Of a DNA stretch of 64,000 bases, positions 51,777 to 61,763 are shown in pieces. The stretch lies in contig NZ_PVZB01000004.1 of NCBI RefSeq assembly GCF_003002025.1, forward strand, positions 310,001 to 374,000. The letters are read 5' to 3'. This stretch comes from Paraburkholderia sp. BL25I1N1. GTDB lineage: Bacteria > Pseudomonadota > Gammaproteobacteria > Burkholderiales > Burkholderiaceae. The notes below the pieces were generated by a model. The model was given only the letters and a program-made list of their open reading frames with translations. It was not told the origin of the DNA and made no database searches. A program made the position numbers and the translations under genes. Within the stretch, counting starts at the first letter, position 1. Each line of letters opens with the position of its first letter.

Positions 51777-52321
51777 CAGTGGGGCTGGGGAACGTGAGCG
51801 AAAAAAAGCGCTCGAAAGAAACATCGCTGTGCGGACGGCGCTGCCCGGTGGCTAACCGGAGATTGCAGCAGCGTCCGACCAGCGCGCCGTGGGCACCGCA
51901 ATTGCGCCCGGATGGCGCCGGGGCCTCGCAAAAGCCCGCTGGCCGGTCCGGGGCGCGATTCGAGGCGCAATTCTCGTCCGACTGTCACATTTCGAGAGTC
52001 GGCACGGTAGAATAGCGGCAACCTGTTGGATAAGCAATTGCGGGCGATTGGCGGCTAACTTACCGCGAACGGTCGTTCAACACCTCGCTTTTGGTCGGTA
52101 TTTCTGGTCGCCATGCGGCAGTCAACGCAAGTGATCGATCGGTAAAATCGTCCATTCGCGTGCTTCGTCGCATATCGGGCGCAAGCCGCGCTGGGGCATT
52201 TTGCAACAAGCGATTGCTTCTCCAACAGGTTGTGCAAGACGCGAGGTTACGCTCCCAATGGGCGTCTCGCGTTCGAGCCCACTTGCACAGCCGTGAATTT
52301 CTTTCACACTTAGGGGCTTGT
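51777..52321. other. 545-bp divergent region between ppsR and ppsA
   Basis: No gene is supported. The ppsA frame is open upstream to 52091, but the extension lacks homology and the PEP synthase N-terminus fits ATG 52322, which has AGGGG six bases upstream. TAGAAT (52008-52013) and TAAAAT (52143-52148) are possible -10 boxes for ppsA without convincing -35 partners. Confidence 0.4.
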
Positions 52322-54727
52322 ATGACTAACGCAGTTACCGTCGCAAAGGATAAGGCGTATGTAGTTCCGTTCGAGCAGTTGCGGATGACCGACGTGGAAA
52401 TCGTCGGTGGCAAGAACGCGTCGCTTGGCGAGATGATCAGTCAGCTCGCTGAAGCAGGCGTGCATGTGCCGACCGGTTTCGCCACCACGGCGCTGGCTTT
52501 CCGCGACTTCCTGCATCACAACAATCTGACCGAACGCATCGCCAAACGTCTCGAAACGCTCGACGTCGACGACGTGAAGTCGCTCGCGGAAGCGGGCAAG
52601 GAGATCCGTCAATGGATCGTCGACGCGCCGTTCCAGCCGCAACTCGAGGCGGATATCCGCGCGGGCTTCGACACCCTGCAAAACAGCTCGCCTGAAGAGC
52701 TGTCGTTCGCCGTGCGTTCGTCGGCCACGGCGGAAGACTTGCCGGACGCATCGTTTGCGGGTCAGCAGGAAAGCTACCTCAACGTAGTCGGCATCGAAGA
52801 GGTGCTCGACCGCATGAAGCACGTGTTCGCATCGCTGTACAACGACCGTGCTATCTCCTATCGCGTCCACAAGGGCTTCACTCACGCTGAAGTCGCGTTG
52901 TCGGCGGGTGTGCAGCGCATGGTGCGCTCGGACGTCGGCGCAGCCGGCGTGATGTTTACGCTGGACACCGAATCGGGCTTCAAGGACGCTGTCTTCATTA
53001 CGTCGAGCTATGGCCTCGGCGAAACCGTGGTGCAAGGCGCGGTGAATCCGGACGAGTTCTACGTCTACAAGACCACGCTTGCGCAAGGCAAGTACCCGAT
53101 CATCCGCCGCTCGATCGGCTCGAAGCTGATCAAGATGGAATTCACCAAGGCGGGCGAAGAAGGCCGCGTGAAGACCGTCGACGTGGCGCACGAGCAGCGC
53201 AACCGCTTCTCGATCACGGACGAAGACGTGATCGAACTGGCCAAATACGCCGTCATTATCGAAAAGCACTACGAGCGTCCGATGGACATCGAGTGGGGCA
53301 AGGACGGCCGCGACGGCAAGATCTTCATTCTGCAGGCGCGCCCGGAAACGGTGAAGAGCCAGGCGGCGGGCAAGGCCGAGCAGCGCTTCAAGCTGAAGGG
53401 CCAATCGAACGTGCTGGCCACCGGCCGCGCGATCGGCCAGAAGATCGGCGCCGGTCCGGTGCGCGTGATTCACGATCCGTCGGAAATGGACCGTGTGCAG
53501 CCGGGCGACGTGCTGGTCGCCGACATGACCGACCCGAACTGGGAGCCGGTCATGAAGCGTGCTTCGGCAATTGTCACGAACCGTGGCGGCCGCACCTGCC
53601 ACGCGGCGATCATCGCGCGTGAGCTGGGCGTGCCGGCGGTGGTCGGCTGCGGCGACGCGACCGACGTGCTGAAGGAAGGCGCGCTCGTCACCGTATCGTG
53701 CGCGGAAGGCGACGAAGGCAGAATCTACGACGGCCTGCTCGAAACCGAAATCACCGAAGTCCAGCGCGGCGAACTGCCGCCGATTCCGGTGAAGATCATG
53801 ATGAACGTGGGCAATCCGCAACTGGCTTTCGACTTCTCGCAATTGCCGAACGCAGGCGTGGGTCTCGCGCGTCTCGAGTTCATCATCAACAACAACATCG
53901 GCGTTCACCCGAAGGCGATTCTCGAGTACCCGAATATCGATCAGGACCTGAAGAAGGCCGTGGAAAGCGTTGCTCGCGGTCACGCCTCGCCGCGCGCGTT
54001 CTACGTCGACAAGCTGACCGAAGGTATCGCCACGATCGCGGCGGCGTTCTATCCGAAGCCCGTGATCGTGCGTCTGTCGGACTTCAAGTCGAACGAGTAC
54101 AAGAAGCTGATCGGCGGTTCGCGCTACGAGCCGGACGAAGAAAACCCGATGCTGGGTTTCCGCGGCGCATCGCGCTATATCGCGGACGACTTCGCCGAAG
54201 CGTTCCAGATGGAATGCATCGCGCTGAAGAAGGTGCGCGAAGAAATGGGCCTCGACAACGTCGAGATCATGGTGCCGTTCGTGCGTACGCTGAAGCAGGC
54301 GGAGCGCGTGGTCGGGCTGCTGGGCAAGTACGGCCTGAAGCGCGGCGAGAATGGCCTGCGCCTGATCATGATGTGCGAAGTGCCGTCGAACGCGATTCTG
54401 GCCGAAGAATTCCTGCAATTCTTCGACGGCTTCTCGATCGGTTCGAACGACCTGACGCAGCTCACGCTCGGCCTCGACCGCGACTCCGGCATGGAACTGC
54501 TGGCGGTGGATTTCGATGAACGCGATCCGGCAGTCAAGTTCCTGTTGAAGCGCGCAATCGACACGTGTCTGCGCCTGGACAAGTACGTCGGTATTTGCGG
54601 CCAGGGCCCGTCGGATCATCCGGACTTTGCGCAGTGGCTAACCGATGAAGGCATCAAGTCGATCTCGCTGAACCCTGACACGATCGTCGAGACGTGGCAG
54701 CAACTGGCCAAGTCGGCAAAGCAGTAA
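52322..54727 (+). CDS. ppsA: Phosphoenolpyruvate synthase
   Basis: An 801-residue three-domain enzyme; start ATG 52322. The N-terminal ATP-binding domain has [11 protein letters not shown] and the [18 protein letters not shown] loop. The swivelling domain holds phosphorylated His427 in [15 protein letters not shown], next to the Thr that PpsR modifies. The C-terminal PEP domain has [15 protein letters not shown] and [11 protein letters not shown]. It converts pyruvate and ATP to PEP, AMP and phosphate for gluconeogenesis. Transcription ends at the hairpin 54849-54875. Confidence 0.98.
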   Translation: MTNAVTVAKDKAYVVPFEQLRMTDVEIVGGKNASLGEMISQLAEAGVHVPTGFATTALAFRDFLHHNNLTERIAKRLETLDVDDVKSLAEAGKEIRQWIVDAPFQPQLEADIRAGFDTLQNSSPEELSFAVRSSATAEDLPDASFAGQQESYLNVVGIEEVLDRMKHVFASLYNDRAISYRVHKGFTHAEVALSAGVQRMVRSDVGAAGVMFTLDTESGFKDAVFITSSYGLGETVVQGAVNPDEFYVYKTTLAQGKYPIIRRSIGSKLIKMEFTKAGEEGRVKTVDVAHEQRNRFSITDEDVIELAKYAVIIEKHYERPMDIEWGKDGRDGKIFILQARPETVKSQAAGKAEQRFKLKGQSNVLATGRAIGQKIGAGPVRVIHDPSEMDRVQPGDVLVADMTDPNWEPVMKRASAIVTNRGGRTCHAAIIARELGVPAVVGCGDATDVLKEGALVTVSCAEGDEGRIYDGLLETEITEVQRGELPPIPVKIMMNVGNPQLAFDFSQLPNAGVGLARLEFIINNNIGVHPKAILEYPNIDQDLKKAVESVARGHASPRAFYVDKLTEGIATIAAAFYPKPVIVRLSDFKSNEYKKLIGGSRYEPDEENPMLGFRGASRYIADDFAEAFQMECIALKKVREEMGLDNVEIMVPFVRTLKQAERVVGLLGKYGLKRGENGLRLIMMCEVPSNAILAEEFLQFFDGFSIGSNDLTQLTLGLDRDSGMELLAVDFDERDPAVKFLLKRAIDTCLRLDKYVGICGQGPSDHPDFAQWLTDEGIKSISLNPDTIVETWQQLAKSAKQ

Positions 54728-54848
54728 GGCGAACGGCATGCCGCTTCCTAAGCGGCATGCATAACGTGCAATGCGGTAGGTCAAGCGCGCGTCGAATGCA
54801 CGTGAAACCGTGCTGTATCGCCCGTTGAACGCGCTCGCTTCGTGCTAT

Positions 54849-54880
54849 AAACACCCCGGTAGATCCGGGGTGTTTTGCTT
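54849..54880 (+). terminator. Intrinsic terminator after ppsA
   Basis: Perfect 11-bp arms AAACACCCCGG (54849-54859) and CCGGGGTGTTT (54865-54875) around TAGAT, followed by TGCTTT. It ends only about 15 bp before the nfeD start codon, and its left arm overlaps a TATAAA (54846-54851). Confidence 0.8.
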
Positions 54881-54893
54881 TGTGGAGGTCGAC

Positions 54894-55349
54894 GTGGCGC
54901 CAGGTGGATTGTTCTGGTGGATCGGGGCGGGTGTGCTGGTCGTGCTGGAGTTGCTCAGCGGCACCTTCTATCTGCTGATGATCGCATTGGGCTGCGTCGC
55001 GGCCGCGATTGCGCACCTTGCAGGCGCCGCAGCCGACGTGCAGTTCGCGGTCGCGGCCGTGGTGGCGCTGGCGGCGGTGCTGCTGCTCAGGCGTTCGCGG
55101 TTCGGCCGCAGAACGCGCAAGGAGGCGTCGCGCAACCCGGACGTCAATCTCGACATCGGTCAAACGCTCGCCGTGCCGGCGTGGCACGCACGGCGGGCAC
55201 GCGTCGATTATCGCGGCGCGGCATGGGACGTCGAACTGGCCGCGGGCGAGCCGGAAGACGCGCCGCTCTACGAAATCACGGAGTTGCGCGGCAGTTGCCT
55301 CGTCGTCGTGGCGGCGCGTCATTCAAACAGCCGGGCCACCACGGCCTGA
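54894..55349 (+). CDS. NfeD-family membrane protein
   Basis: A 151-residue protein from GTG 54894, chosen because GGAGG is five bases upstream; the frame is also open further left, through the terminator hairpin. Two or three hydrophobic helices (about 5-25, 28-50 and 53-67) are followed by a C-terminal soluble OB-like domain (from about 85) containing NPDVNLDIGQTLAVPAWH. Short NfeD proteins accompany slipin/SPFH proteins and are thought to help membrane quality control. The SPFH partner begins 59 bp downstream. Confidence 0.88.
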   Translation: MAPGGLFWWIGAGVLVVLELLSGTFYLLMIALGCVAAAIAHLAGAAADVQFAVAAVVALAAVLLLRRSRFGRRTRKEASRNPDVNLDIGQTLAVPAWHARRARVDYRGAAWDVELAAGEPEDAPLYEITELRGSCLVVVAARHSNSRATTA

Positions 55350-55408
55350 GCACCAACGCGTCATACGCATCACACACAACTATTCGAACTACGGACCGGA
55401 GGGCAGTA

Positions 55409-56341
55409 ATGGATTCGACCATTGTCGGGGCGGTGCTTCTGATCATCGTGATCGTACTGGCGGCGCAGACTATCAAGATCGTGCCGCAGCAGCATGCGTG
55501 GGTGCTGGAGCGGCTCGGCCGCTATCACCGCACGCTGACGCCGGGCTTGAGCTTCGCGTTTCCGTTCGTCGACCGGATCGCTTATAAGCACATCCTCAAG
55601 GAAATTCCGCTGGAAGTGCCGAGCCAGGTCTGTATCACGCGCGACAACACGCAGTTGCAGGTGGATGGCGTGCTGTATTTTCAGGTCACCGATCCCATGA
55701 AGGCGTCCTACGGGTCGAGCAACTTTGTATTCGCGATCACGCAGCTGTCGCAAACCACGCTGCGCTCGGTGATCGGCAAGCTCGAACTCGACAAGACTTT
55801 CGAGGAACGCGACTTCATCAACCACAGCATCGTGTCGTCGCTCGATCAAGCTGCGACGAACTGGGGCGTGAAGGTGCTGCGCTACGAAATCAAGGATCTG
55901 ACGCCGCCCAAGGAAATTCTCCACGCGATGCAGGCGCAAATCACCGCCGAGCGCGAGAAGCGCGCGCTGATTGCGGCATCGGAAGGGCGTAAGCAGGAGC
56001 AGATCAATATTGCGTCCGGCGGGCGCGAAGCGGCGATCCAGAAGTCCGAAGGCGAGCGGCAGGCGGCGATCAATCAGGCGCAAGGTCAGGCGTCGGCGAT
56101 TCTGGCCGTGGCCGAAGCCAACTCGCAGGCGATTCAGAAGATCGCGGCGGCCATTCAATCGAACGGCGGGATGGAAGCGGTAAACCTCAAGGTAGCCGAG
56201 CAATATGTGAACGCGTTCGGCAATCTGGCGAAGCAGGGCACCACGTTGATTGTGCCCGGCAATCTCGCGGACATGAGTTCGATGATCGCGTCGGCGCTGA
56301 CGATCGTGAATAAAGGGAAGGGCGTGACCGAAGTGCGTTGA
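55409..56341 (+). CDS. SPFH/Band 7 slipin-type membrane protein (QmcA/stomatin-like)
   Basis: A 310-residue protein; ATG 55409 with GGAGGG upstream. One N-terminal membrane helix (about 5-22), an SPFH domain (QQHAWVLERLGRYHRTLTPG through about 190), then an Ala/Glu/Gln coiled coil (about 190-260). The C-terminus holds GTTLIVPGNLADMSS. It forms large membrane rings and pairs with NfeD. The pairing and length match QmcA/YbbK and paraslipins. Confidence 0.93.
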   Translation: MDSTIVGAVLLIIVIVLAAQTIKIVPQQHAWVLERLGRYHRTLTPGLSFAFPFVDRIAYKHILKEIPLEVPSQVCITRDNTQLQVDGVLYFQVTDPMKASYGSSNFVFAITQLSQTTLRSVIGKLELDKTFEERDFINHSIVSSLDQAATNWGVKVLRYEIKDLTPPKEILHAMQAQITAEREKRALIAASEGRKQEQINIASGGREAAIQKSEGERQAAINQAQGQASAILAVAEANSQAIQKIAAAIQSNGGMEAVNLKVAEQYVNAFGNLAKQGTTLIVPGNLADMSSMIASALTIVNKGKGVTEVR

Positions 56342-56456
56342 ACAGGCTGGCTGCGCTCAACGCGCCGGCAGCGGGGAGTGTACGGGCCAGGCGCAATGTC
56401 GTGAATGTCTTGACCATGCCGGTGTGCGTCGAGCGCGTGACTGCGTAGGCTGTACC

Positions 56457-56588
56457 GAAAGCACAGAAAGCACAGAAAGCACAGAAAGCACAGAAAGCAC
56501 AGAAAGCACAGAAAGCACAGAAAGCACAGAAAGCACAGAAAGCACAGAAAGCACAGAAAGCACAGAAAGCACAGAAAGCACAGAAAGC
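56457..56588. repeat. Tandem repeat of a 9-bp unit (GAAAGCACA), about 14.7 copies
   Basis: 132 bp of uninterrupted, mismatch-free repetition of GAAAGCACA. One plus frame would read (Glu-Ser-Thr)n and one minus frame (Val-Leu-Ser)n; no frame on either strand contains a stop. Perfect copies over the whole array suggest recent expansion by slippage. It ends 32 bp before the smpB terminator hairpin. Confidence 0.97.
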
Positions 56589-56620
56589 GTTGCTCGGCGC
56601 GTTTGCCGGCCTGCAAAAAG

Positions 56621-56649
56621 AAATGGCCCGCGGACTATGCGGGCCATTT
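56621..56649 (-). terminator. Intrinsic terminator of smpB
   Basis: Perfect 11-bp arms AAATGGCCCGC (56621-56631) and GCGGGCCATTT (56639-56649) with a 7-base loop. On the minus strand the stem is followed by CTTTTTGC. It lies 100 bp past the smpB stop and may also act on readthrough from the slipin gene. Confidence 0.85.
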
Positions 56650-56748
56650 GCCTTTCAGCGCTTGTGAGGCGCGTTTCCTTGCCACCCGCGAGCCAGTCGC
56701 AGCGAATGTTGGCGGACGAAACGCGGCAAAACAGCACACCGCCTGCCA

Positions 56749-57195
56749 TCAAGTCGGTGAGCGCATCAACCGCGCCTTTTCACGCTCCCAATCGCGCTTT
56801 TTCTCGGTCTCGCGCTTGTCGTGCTGCTTCTTACCCTTGGCAAGACCGATCTCGCATTTGACTCGGCCGCCCTTGTAGTGAAAATTCAGCGGCACAAGCG
56901 TGTAGCCGCGCTGCTCGACCTTGCCGATCAGTTTGCTGATCTCTTCGCTGTGCAACAGCAGCTTGCGCGTGCGCACCGGATCGGGATTGATATGGGTCGA
57001 GGCTTCGGGCAGCGGGCTGATGTGCGTGCCGATCAGGAACAGTTCGTTATTCTTGATAACGACGTACCCTTCCTTGATCTGGCCGCGCCCGGCGCGCAGC
57101 GCCTTGACCTCCCATCCTTCGAGCACGAGCCCTGCTTCATAGCGTTCTTCGACCGAGTAGTCGTAGAAGGCTTTTCTGTTGTCGATAATGCTCAT
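56749..57195 (-). CDS. smpB: tmRNA-binding protein SmpB
   Basis: A 148-residue protein. The N-terminal [27 protein letters not shown] barrel start, the [11 protein letters not shown] loop and the basic C-terminal tail ([21 protein letters not shown]) are all standard. It carries tmRNA into stalled ribosomes for trans-translation. The tmRNA gene (ssrA) is not in this window. It is divergent from ratA, 100 bp apart, as in many proteobacteria. Confidence 0.98.
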   Translation of the reverse strand: MSIIDNRKAFYDYSVEERYEAGLVLEGWEVKALRAGRGQIKEGYVVIKNNELFLIGTHISPLPEASTHINPDPVRTRKLLLHSEEISKLIGKVEQRGYTLVPLNFHYKGGRVKCEIGLAKGKKQHDKRETEKKRDWEREKARLMRSPT

Positions 57196-57295
57196 GAATG
57201 GAAAGTGCCCAACTCGTTTAAAATCACGATTTTAGCAAAGCGGGGCAAGGAAAGCCCGCTGCGCTCGTCCACCCTTGCCACGCGCTGTTCAATTT

Positions 57296-57733
57296 ATGGC
57301 AGATGTCCAGAAAACCGTGTTGATCCGCCATTCGGCGGAACAGATGTTCGACCTCGTCACCGACGTCGACGATTACCCCAACTTCCTGCCGTGGTGCGGG
57401 GGAGTCGAAATCCGCCGCCGGGACGAAACCGGCATGGAGGCGAAGATCGATATCAACTTCAAGGGCATCAAGCAGCATTTCGCCACGCGTAACAGCATGG
57501 AGCGGCCCACGCGCATTGATATGGAGTTCGCGGACGGCCCGTTTCGCAAGTTCACGGGCTTCTGGCGTTTTACGCCATTGCGCGCCGATGCCTGCAAGAT
57601 CGAATTCGCGTTGCACTACGAATTCACCAATATCATTCTCGAGAAAATCATTGGCCCGGTGTTCAATCACATCGCCAATACCTTTGTCGAATCGTTCGTG
57701 AAGCGCGCCGACCAGCGCTACGGTAAGGCATGA
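57296..57733 (+). CDS. ratA: RatA / COQ10-START-domain protein
   Basis: A 145-residue START-like protein; ATG 57296. The N-terminal VLIRHSAEQMFDLVTDVDDYPNFLPWC is the hallmark, and the C-terminal FNHIANTFVESFVKRAD helix completes the fold. In E. coli RatA is reported to block 70S association; homologues bind ubiquinone (COQ10). Which role holds here cannot be read from sequence. It is divergent from smpB and overlaps rnfH by 4 bp. Confidence 0.94.
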   Translation: MADVQKTVLIRHSAEQMFDLVTDVDDYPNFLPWCGGVEIRRRDETGMEAKIDINFKGIKQHFATRNSMERPTRIDMEFADGPFRKFTGFWRFTPLRADACKIEFALHYEFTNIILEKIIGPVFNHIANTFVESFVKRADQRYGKA

Positions 57734-58062
57734 GCGGGCGCTTGTCGATTGAAGTCTGCTACGCGTCGCCGAGCGAGCAGGCATTGATTGCCGTTGAGTT
57801 GCCCGCAGGCGCCACGCTGCAGCAGGCGTTGGAGGCGAGCGGCATCTTGCGGCGGTTCCCGCAGATCGATCTCGGCGCGCAGAAAGTGGGCGTGTTCGGC
57901 AAGCTCAAGCCGCTCGACGCGGTGCTGGCCGACCATGACCGGGTGGAGATTTACCGGCCGCTGCTGGTCGATCCCAAGGTGTCGCGTCAGCGGCGCGTCG
58001 AGAAGACCCGCAAGGCGGGCTCGATCGAAGGGCGTCGCTGGCAGAACAAGGATTCGCGGTAA
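57730..58062 (+). CDS. rnfH: RnfH-family ubiquitin-like protein
   Basis: A 110-residue protein starting in an ATGA overlap with ratA. A ubiquitin-like beta-grasp (about 4-82) includes VEVCYASP-type first strand and ends with [13 protein letters not shown], the RnfH signature. The last 28 residues are basic. Function unsettled despite the name; the ratA-rnfH pair is widely conserved. Confidence 0.93.
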   Translation: MSGRLSIEVCYASPSEQALIAVELPAGATLQQALEASGILRRFPQIDLGAQKVGVFGKLKPLDAVLADHDRVEIYRPLLVDPKVSRQRRVEKTRKAGSIEGRRWQNKDSR

Positions 58063-58105
58063 GCGGATCTTGCGTAGGCGGAGACGGGCGAGGACGCCCT
58101 GCGCC

Positions 58106-59083
58106 TCAAGGCGCCGACGCCTGCGGCTTGTCCTTGATCCCGGCAACCCCGGACGTATCGTCGTCCGCATGCTGGCGCACCGACCAGCACACGCCGGCCA
58201 CCAGCAGCAGAATCGCCGCCAGTTCGAGCGGGCGCGGCAATCGCTGGTCGTAAATGAACGCGTAAAGCAGCGCAAAAAGCGTCTCGAACACGATCATCTG
58301 ACCCGAGAGCGTCAGCGGCAGCCGTTTCGATGCGGCATTCCACAGCCCGTTGCCGAGCCACGATGCGCCGATCGCGAGCCCCAGATTGAGCATCCAGAAG
58401 GTGTGCCAGCGTCCGTCGGCCAGTTCGCCATGCGGGCCGCCCGCCGGCAGCACGGCGATGACGAGCCACAGCGCAGCGCCGAGCGCGCCCGTCACCACGC
58501 CCCACAAGACTGACCACTCGTTGCCGCTGAAATGCGTCTGGCGCTGCAGATAGCGGGCGTTTTCGACCGCGAACCACGTCCAGCATCCCAATGCGCCGAC
58601 CGCGCAGGCCAGCCCGATCAGCTTGGTGATGACGCTGACCGGCGTGCTGTCCGCCACCGTAAACACATCGATGTTGATGCAGGCGATGCCCGCCATCACC
58701 ATCGCGAGCGGCCAGGCGAGGCGCGCGAGCGGCACGGCGCCGTGATCGCGCCGGCCCAGCAGCGTCACCGTGACGGGCAGCACGCCGACGATCAGCGACG
58801 CCGGCGCGATGCCGATCAGGTGCACGGCCGCCGTCAGCAGCAGGTAATAGAGGAGGTTGCCGGCCAGGGCCAGCTTCACCAGCGCGCCGAGATCCTCGCG
58901 GGTCAGGCGTTTGACGAGCGAGCGCGCCATGGGCAGTGCGGCCGCCACGGAGACGATGCCGTACATCGTGTAGCGGCCCGCGCTCAGAAGCAGCGGCGAA
59001 AAGTCCGGCAGCACGCGCGGCACCAGAAAAACCATGCCCCATAAGGCCCCGGCCATTACTCCATACGCCACACCGCGCTGCAT
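58106..59083 (-). CDS. DMT-superfamily (EamA) transporter
   Basis: A 325-residue membrane protein with ten predicted helices; ATG 59083 ([19 protein letters not shown]). The two EamA repeats span about 3-140 and 165-300, and the C-terminal 25 residues are hydrophilic. It is not closely similar to the DMT transporter at 19504-20499 by eye. Substrate unknown. It is convergent with rnfH (43 bp) and divergent from guaB. Confidence 0.9.
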   Translation of the reverse strand: MQRGVAYGVMAGALWGMVFLVPRVLPDFSPLLLSAGRYTMYGIVSVAAALPMARSLVKRLTREDLGALVKLALAGNLLYYLLLTAAVHLIGIAPASLIVGVLPVTVTLLGRRDHGAVPLARLAWPLAMVMAGIACINIDVFTVADSTPVSVITKLIGLACAVGALGCWTWFAVENARYLQRQTHFSGNEWSVLWGVVTGALGAALWLVIAVLPAGGPHGELADGRWHTFWMLNLGLAIGASWLGNGLWNAASKRLPLTLSGQMIVFETLFALLYAFIYDQRLPRPLELAAILLLVAGVCWSVRQHADDDTSGVAGIKDKPQASAP

Positions 59084-59323
59084 CGACTGCCCCTGCAAAA
59101 AAACTGGACTGGTCGGCAGAATAGCCGGTTGGCGGCCCGGGCGTCTTGTTCGATCCTGCAATTCGAGCCCGCCGGCGCCCCGTTGCGCCCGAACGCGCAA
59201 ACGAAACCCGATCGAACCCGAGGCGAACAGCCAAGCGAAATCCAGGGGCCCGATTGCATGAAAAAAAATCGCCCGAATTCGCTAAGCTGCTGTTCGTGCA
59301 GTGAAAACCAGGGAGGTATCGCG

Positions 59324-59329
59324 TATAAT
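59324..59329 (+). promoter_or_regulatory. -10 box of the guaB promoter
   Basis: A perfect TATAAT lies 26 bp before the guaB ATG, placing the transcript start near 59336 and giving a leader of about 20 bases. The -35 is weak (TGAAAA at 59302-59307, 16-base spacer). The GGGAGG just upstream is part of the promoter spacer, not a ribosome site. Confidence 0.5.
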
Positions 59330-59355
59330 TCGCTTTTGCGCCTATAGGATTTGCC

Positions 59356-60816
59356 ATGCGTCTGATCCAAACAGCACTCACGTTCGATGACGTGCTCCTC
59401 GTCCCGGCTTTCTCCGACGTTCTGCCGCGCGACACCAGCCTCAAGACCCGGCTGACCCGCAACATTTCCCTGAATATGCCGCTCGTGTCCGCCGCCATGG
59501 ACACCGTCACCGAAGCACGCCTCGCCATTGCGATGGCGCAAATGGGTGGCGTGGGCATCATCCACAAGAATCTCACCGCAGCCGAGCAGGCGCGTGAAGT
59601 GGCCAAGGTCAAGCGTTTCGAATCGGGCGTGGTGCGCGATCCGATCACGGTGCCGCCGCAAATGAAAGTGCGCGACGTGATCGCATTGTCGCAGCAGCAT
59701 GGCATTTCGGGCTTCCCGGTCGTCGAAGGCGCGCAACTCATCGGTATCGTGACGAACCGCGACCTGCGTTTCGAAGAGCGTCTGGACGAGCCGGTGCGCA
59801 ACATCATGACGCCGCGCGAACGGCTCGTCACCGTCAAGGAAGGCACGCCGCTCGCCGAAGCCAAGGCGCTGATGCACAGCCATCGCCTCGAGCGCGTGCT
59901 GGTCATCAACGACGCATTCGAACTGCGCGGCCTGATGACCGTCAAGGACATCACCAAGCAGACCGAACACCCGGACGCGTGTAAAGACGAACACGGCAAG
60001 CTGCGCGCGGGCGCGGCGGTCGGCGTCGGCGCGGATAACGAAGAGCGCGTCGAACTGCTGGTGCAGGCGGGCGTCGACGTGATCGTCGTCGATACCGCGC
60101 ACGGCCACAGCCAGGGCGTGCTCGAGCGCGTCAAGTGGGTCAAGCAGAACTTCCCGCACGTCGAAGTGATCGGCGGCAACATCGCTACCGCGGCGGCCGC
60201 CAAGGCGCTCGTCGAATACGGCGCGGACGGCGTGAAGGTCGGTATCGGCCCAGGCTCGATCTGCACGACGCGGATCGTCGCCGGCGTGGGCGTGCCGCAG
60301 GTCACCGCGATCTCCAACGTGTCCGAGGCGCTGAAGGGCACGGGCGTGCCGGTCATCGCCGACGGCGGCGTGCGCTTCTCGGGCGACGTCAGCAAGGCGC
60401 TGGCCGCCGGCGCGAATGCCGTGATGATGGGCAGCATGTTCGCCGGCACCGAAGAAGCGCCGGGCGACGTGTTCCTATATCAGGGTCGCCAGTACAAGTC
60501 TTACCGTGGCATGGGCTCGGTCGGCGCGATGAAAGACGGCGCCGCGGACCGCTACTTCCAGGACAACTCCGCGAACATCGACAAGCTGGTGCCGGAAGGT
60601 ATCGAAGGCCGCGTCGCCTACAAGGGCTCGGTCAACGCGATTCTGTTCCAGCTGATCGGCGGCGTGCGCGCCAGCATGGGCTACTGCGGCTGCCGCACCA
60701 TCACCGAGATGAACGACAAGGCCGAGTTCGTGCAGATCACGGGCGCGGGCCTGCGCGAGTCGCATGTGCATGACGTGCAAATCACCAAGGAAGCGCCCAA
60801 CTACCACGTGGACTAA
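59356..60816 (+). CDS. guaB: Inosine-5'-monophosphate dehydrogenase
   Basis: A 486-residue TIM-barrel enzyme with an inserted CBS pair (about 92-205). The catalytic Cys303 is in GPGSICTTR, the flap region holds [16 protein letters not shown], and [19 protein letters not shown] binds IMP phosphate. It oxidises IMP to XMP, the substrate of GuaA encoded 950 bp downstream. Full-length with all motifs. Confidence 0.98.
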   Translation: MRLIQTALTFDDVLLVPAFSDVLPRDTSLKTRLTRNISLNMPLVSAAMDTVTEARLAIAMAQMGGVGIIHKNLTAAEQAREVAKVKRFESGVVRDPITVPPQMKVRDVIALSQQHGISGFPVVEGAQLIGIVTNRDLRFEERLDEPVRNIMTPRERLVTVKEGTPLAEAKALMHSHRLERVLVINDAFELRGLMTVKDITKQTEHPDACKDEHGKLRAGAAVGVGADNEERVELLVQAGVDVIVVDTAHGHSQGVLERVKWVKQNFPHVEVIGGNIATAAAAKALVEYGADGVKVGIGPGSICTTRIVAGVGVPQVTAISNVSEALKGTGVPVIADGGVRFSGDVSKALAAGANAVMMGSMFAGTEEAPGDVFLYQGRQYKSYRGMGSVGAMKDGAADRYFQDNSANIDKLVPEGIEGRVAYKGSVNAILFQLIGGVRASMGYCGCRTITEMNDKAEFVQITGAGLRESHVHDVQITKEAPNYHVD

Positions 60817-60822
60817 ACGCCA

Positions 60823-61560
60823 ATGAAGCCATTGCTGCGCGCTGTACTCATCCTCGATGCCTTGTTGCTGCTTGCGTTCGGCCTGCTGTTTCTGCTGACG
60901 CCGTGGACTTCGCTGTACAACGCGCTGCTTCTGGTGCAAACCCAGCCGGCTCTGGTCGGCCAGGGGTTTGGCGTGGCGCTGGTCGGGCTGGCATGGCTGG
61001 CCTTTCACGCGTCGATCGACGGCGCGCTTACCACCACCGTCGCCAAGGTGGTCGGCCACGTGAACTGGTTGACCGGCGTGCTGATGCTGATCTGGCTGCT
61101 TGGTCTGCATACGCCGGCGCTGACCGGTTTCGGGCAGATCGTCGCGGTGTTGACGGGCGTGGTGCTGCTGGTGATCGGTCTGGGCGGCGTGCGTCTGGCG
61201 GGCGCGGTGCGGCGGCGTGAAAGAGTGCGGCTCGCTGAAGCCGCCGCTGCCGAGCGCGCCGAAAAGCAGGCTGCCAAAGACGCCGCGAAAGACGCGGCCA
61301 ACCGGCGCGAGCCGGGCCGCGTCACCGCGGGCTTTCCGGTCTATCACGCCGAACCGGTCGTGGAGCCTGTCGTGCCGGTTACGCGGCCTGTCAGTGCCAC
61401 GAGTCCGGTTGCAGGGGCACCGCTTCATCCGGTCGTCGACGAGGCCAGTCTGACGCCCTCCGAACGCGCAGCGCGGGCTGAAGCCGCCGCCGCGCGCGAC
61501 GAAGCCCGCAATGGCGCCGCTGACGCGCCTGGCGCGCCCCGGCCGCCGTTTCATGGCTGA
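60823..61560 (+). CDS. Uncharacterised four-helix membrane protein between guaB and guaA
   Basis: A 245-residue product starting 6 bp after guaB. The first 130 residues form four hydrophobic helices (about 5-27, 42-62, 78-97 and 105-128). The rest is cytoplasmic-looking, rich in Ala, Glu and Arg (RRRERVRLAEAAAAERAEKQ coiled segment) then Pro/Val, with no recognised domain. I do not recognise a family. Its position in the guaBA operon implies co-expression with GMP synthesis but not a shared function. Confidence 0.85.
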   Translation: MKPLLRAVLILDALLLLAFGLLFLLTPWTSLYNALLLVQTQPALVGQGFGVALVGLAWLAFHASIDGALTTTVAKVVGHVNWLTGVLMLIWLLGLHTPALTGFGQIVAVLTGVVLLVIGLGGVRLAGAVRRRERVRLAEAAAAERAEKQAAKDAAKDAANRREPGRVTAGFPVYHAEPVVEPVVPVTRPVSATSPVAGAPLHPVVDEASLTPSERAARAEAAAARDEARNGAADAPGAPRPPFHG

Positions 61561-61763
61561 CGCGCCGCGCGCCACGCAATCCGCCGAAGCACCCGGATTT
61601 CGTTTGCGTGCGCCGTGGGCGAGCACCTGCGGCGCGGCCCGCGCCAACCCGCTGCATCGTTACGTTTCATGCTCGATCGTTCCCACGTGGACCGCTTTGA
61701 ATTCAACGCCGCGCATCGCGCGCGGCATTCCGTATCCGCTCACTTTTGACTCCGTCCGCTGCC

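Larger units (their letters stand above)
56342..56748. other. Intergenic region holding a 9-bp satellite and the smpB terminator
   Basis: This 407-bp gap lies between the convergent slipin gene (plus) and smpB (minus). It contains the tandem repeat 56457-56588 and the hairpin 56621-56649. Open frames spanning it on both strands are by-products of a repeat that lacks stop codons in all frames; I do not call any of them genes. Confidence 0.7.

Noticed and set aside
52091..52321. N-terminal extension of PEP synthase by 77 codons
   Set aside because: The open frame is continuous but the family N-terminus aligns with ATG 52322, which has a ribosome site; the extension is Cys/Arg-rich and unlike any PpsA.
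56457..56588. CRISPR array
   Set aside because: The units are 9 bp with no spacers, so it is a simple tandem repeat and not a CRISPR; no cas genes are nearby.
56424..56861. A possible gene encoding a (Glu-Ser-Thr)n protein over the 9-bp repeat
   Set aside because: The repeat has no stops in any frame, so frames there are inevitable. No ribosome site precedes it and it overlaps the terminator and the end of smpB.
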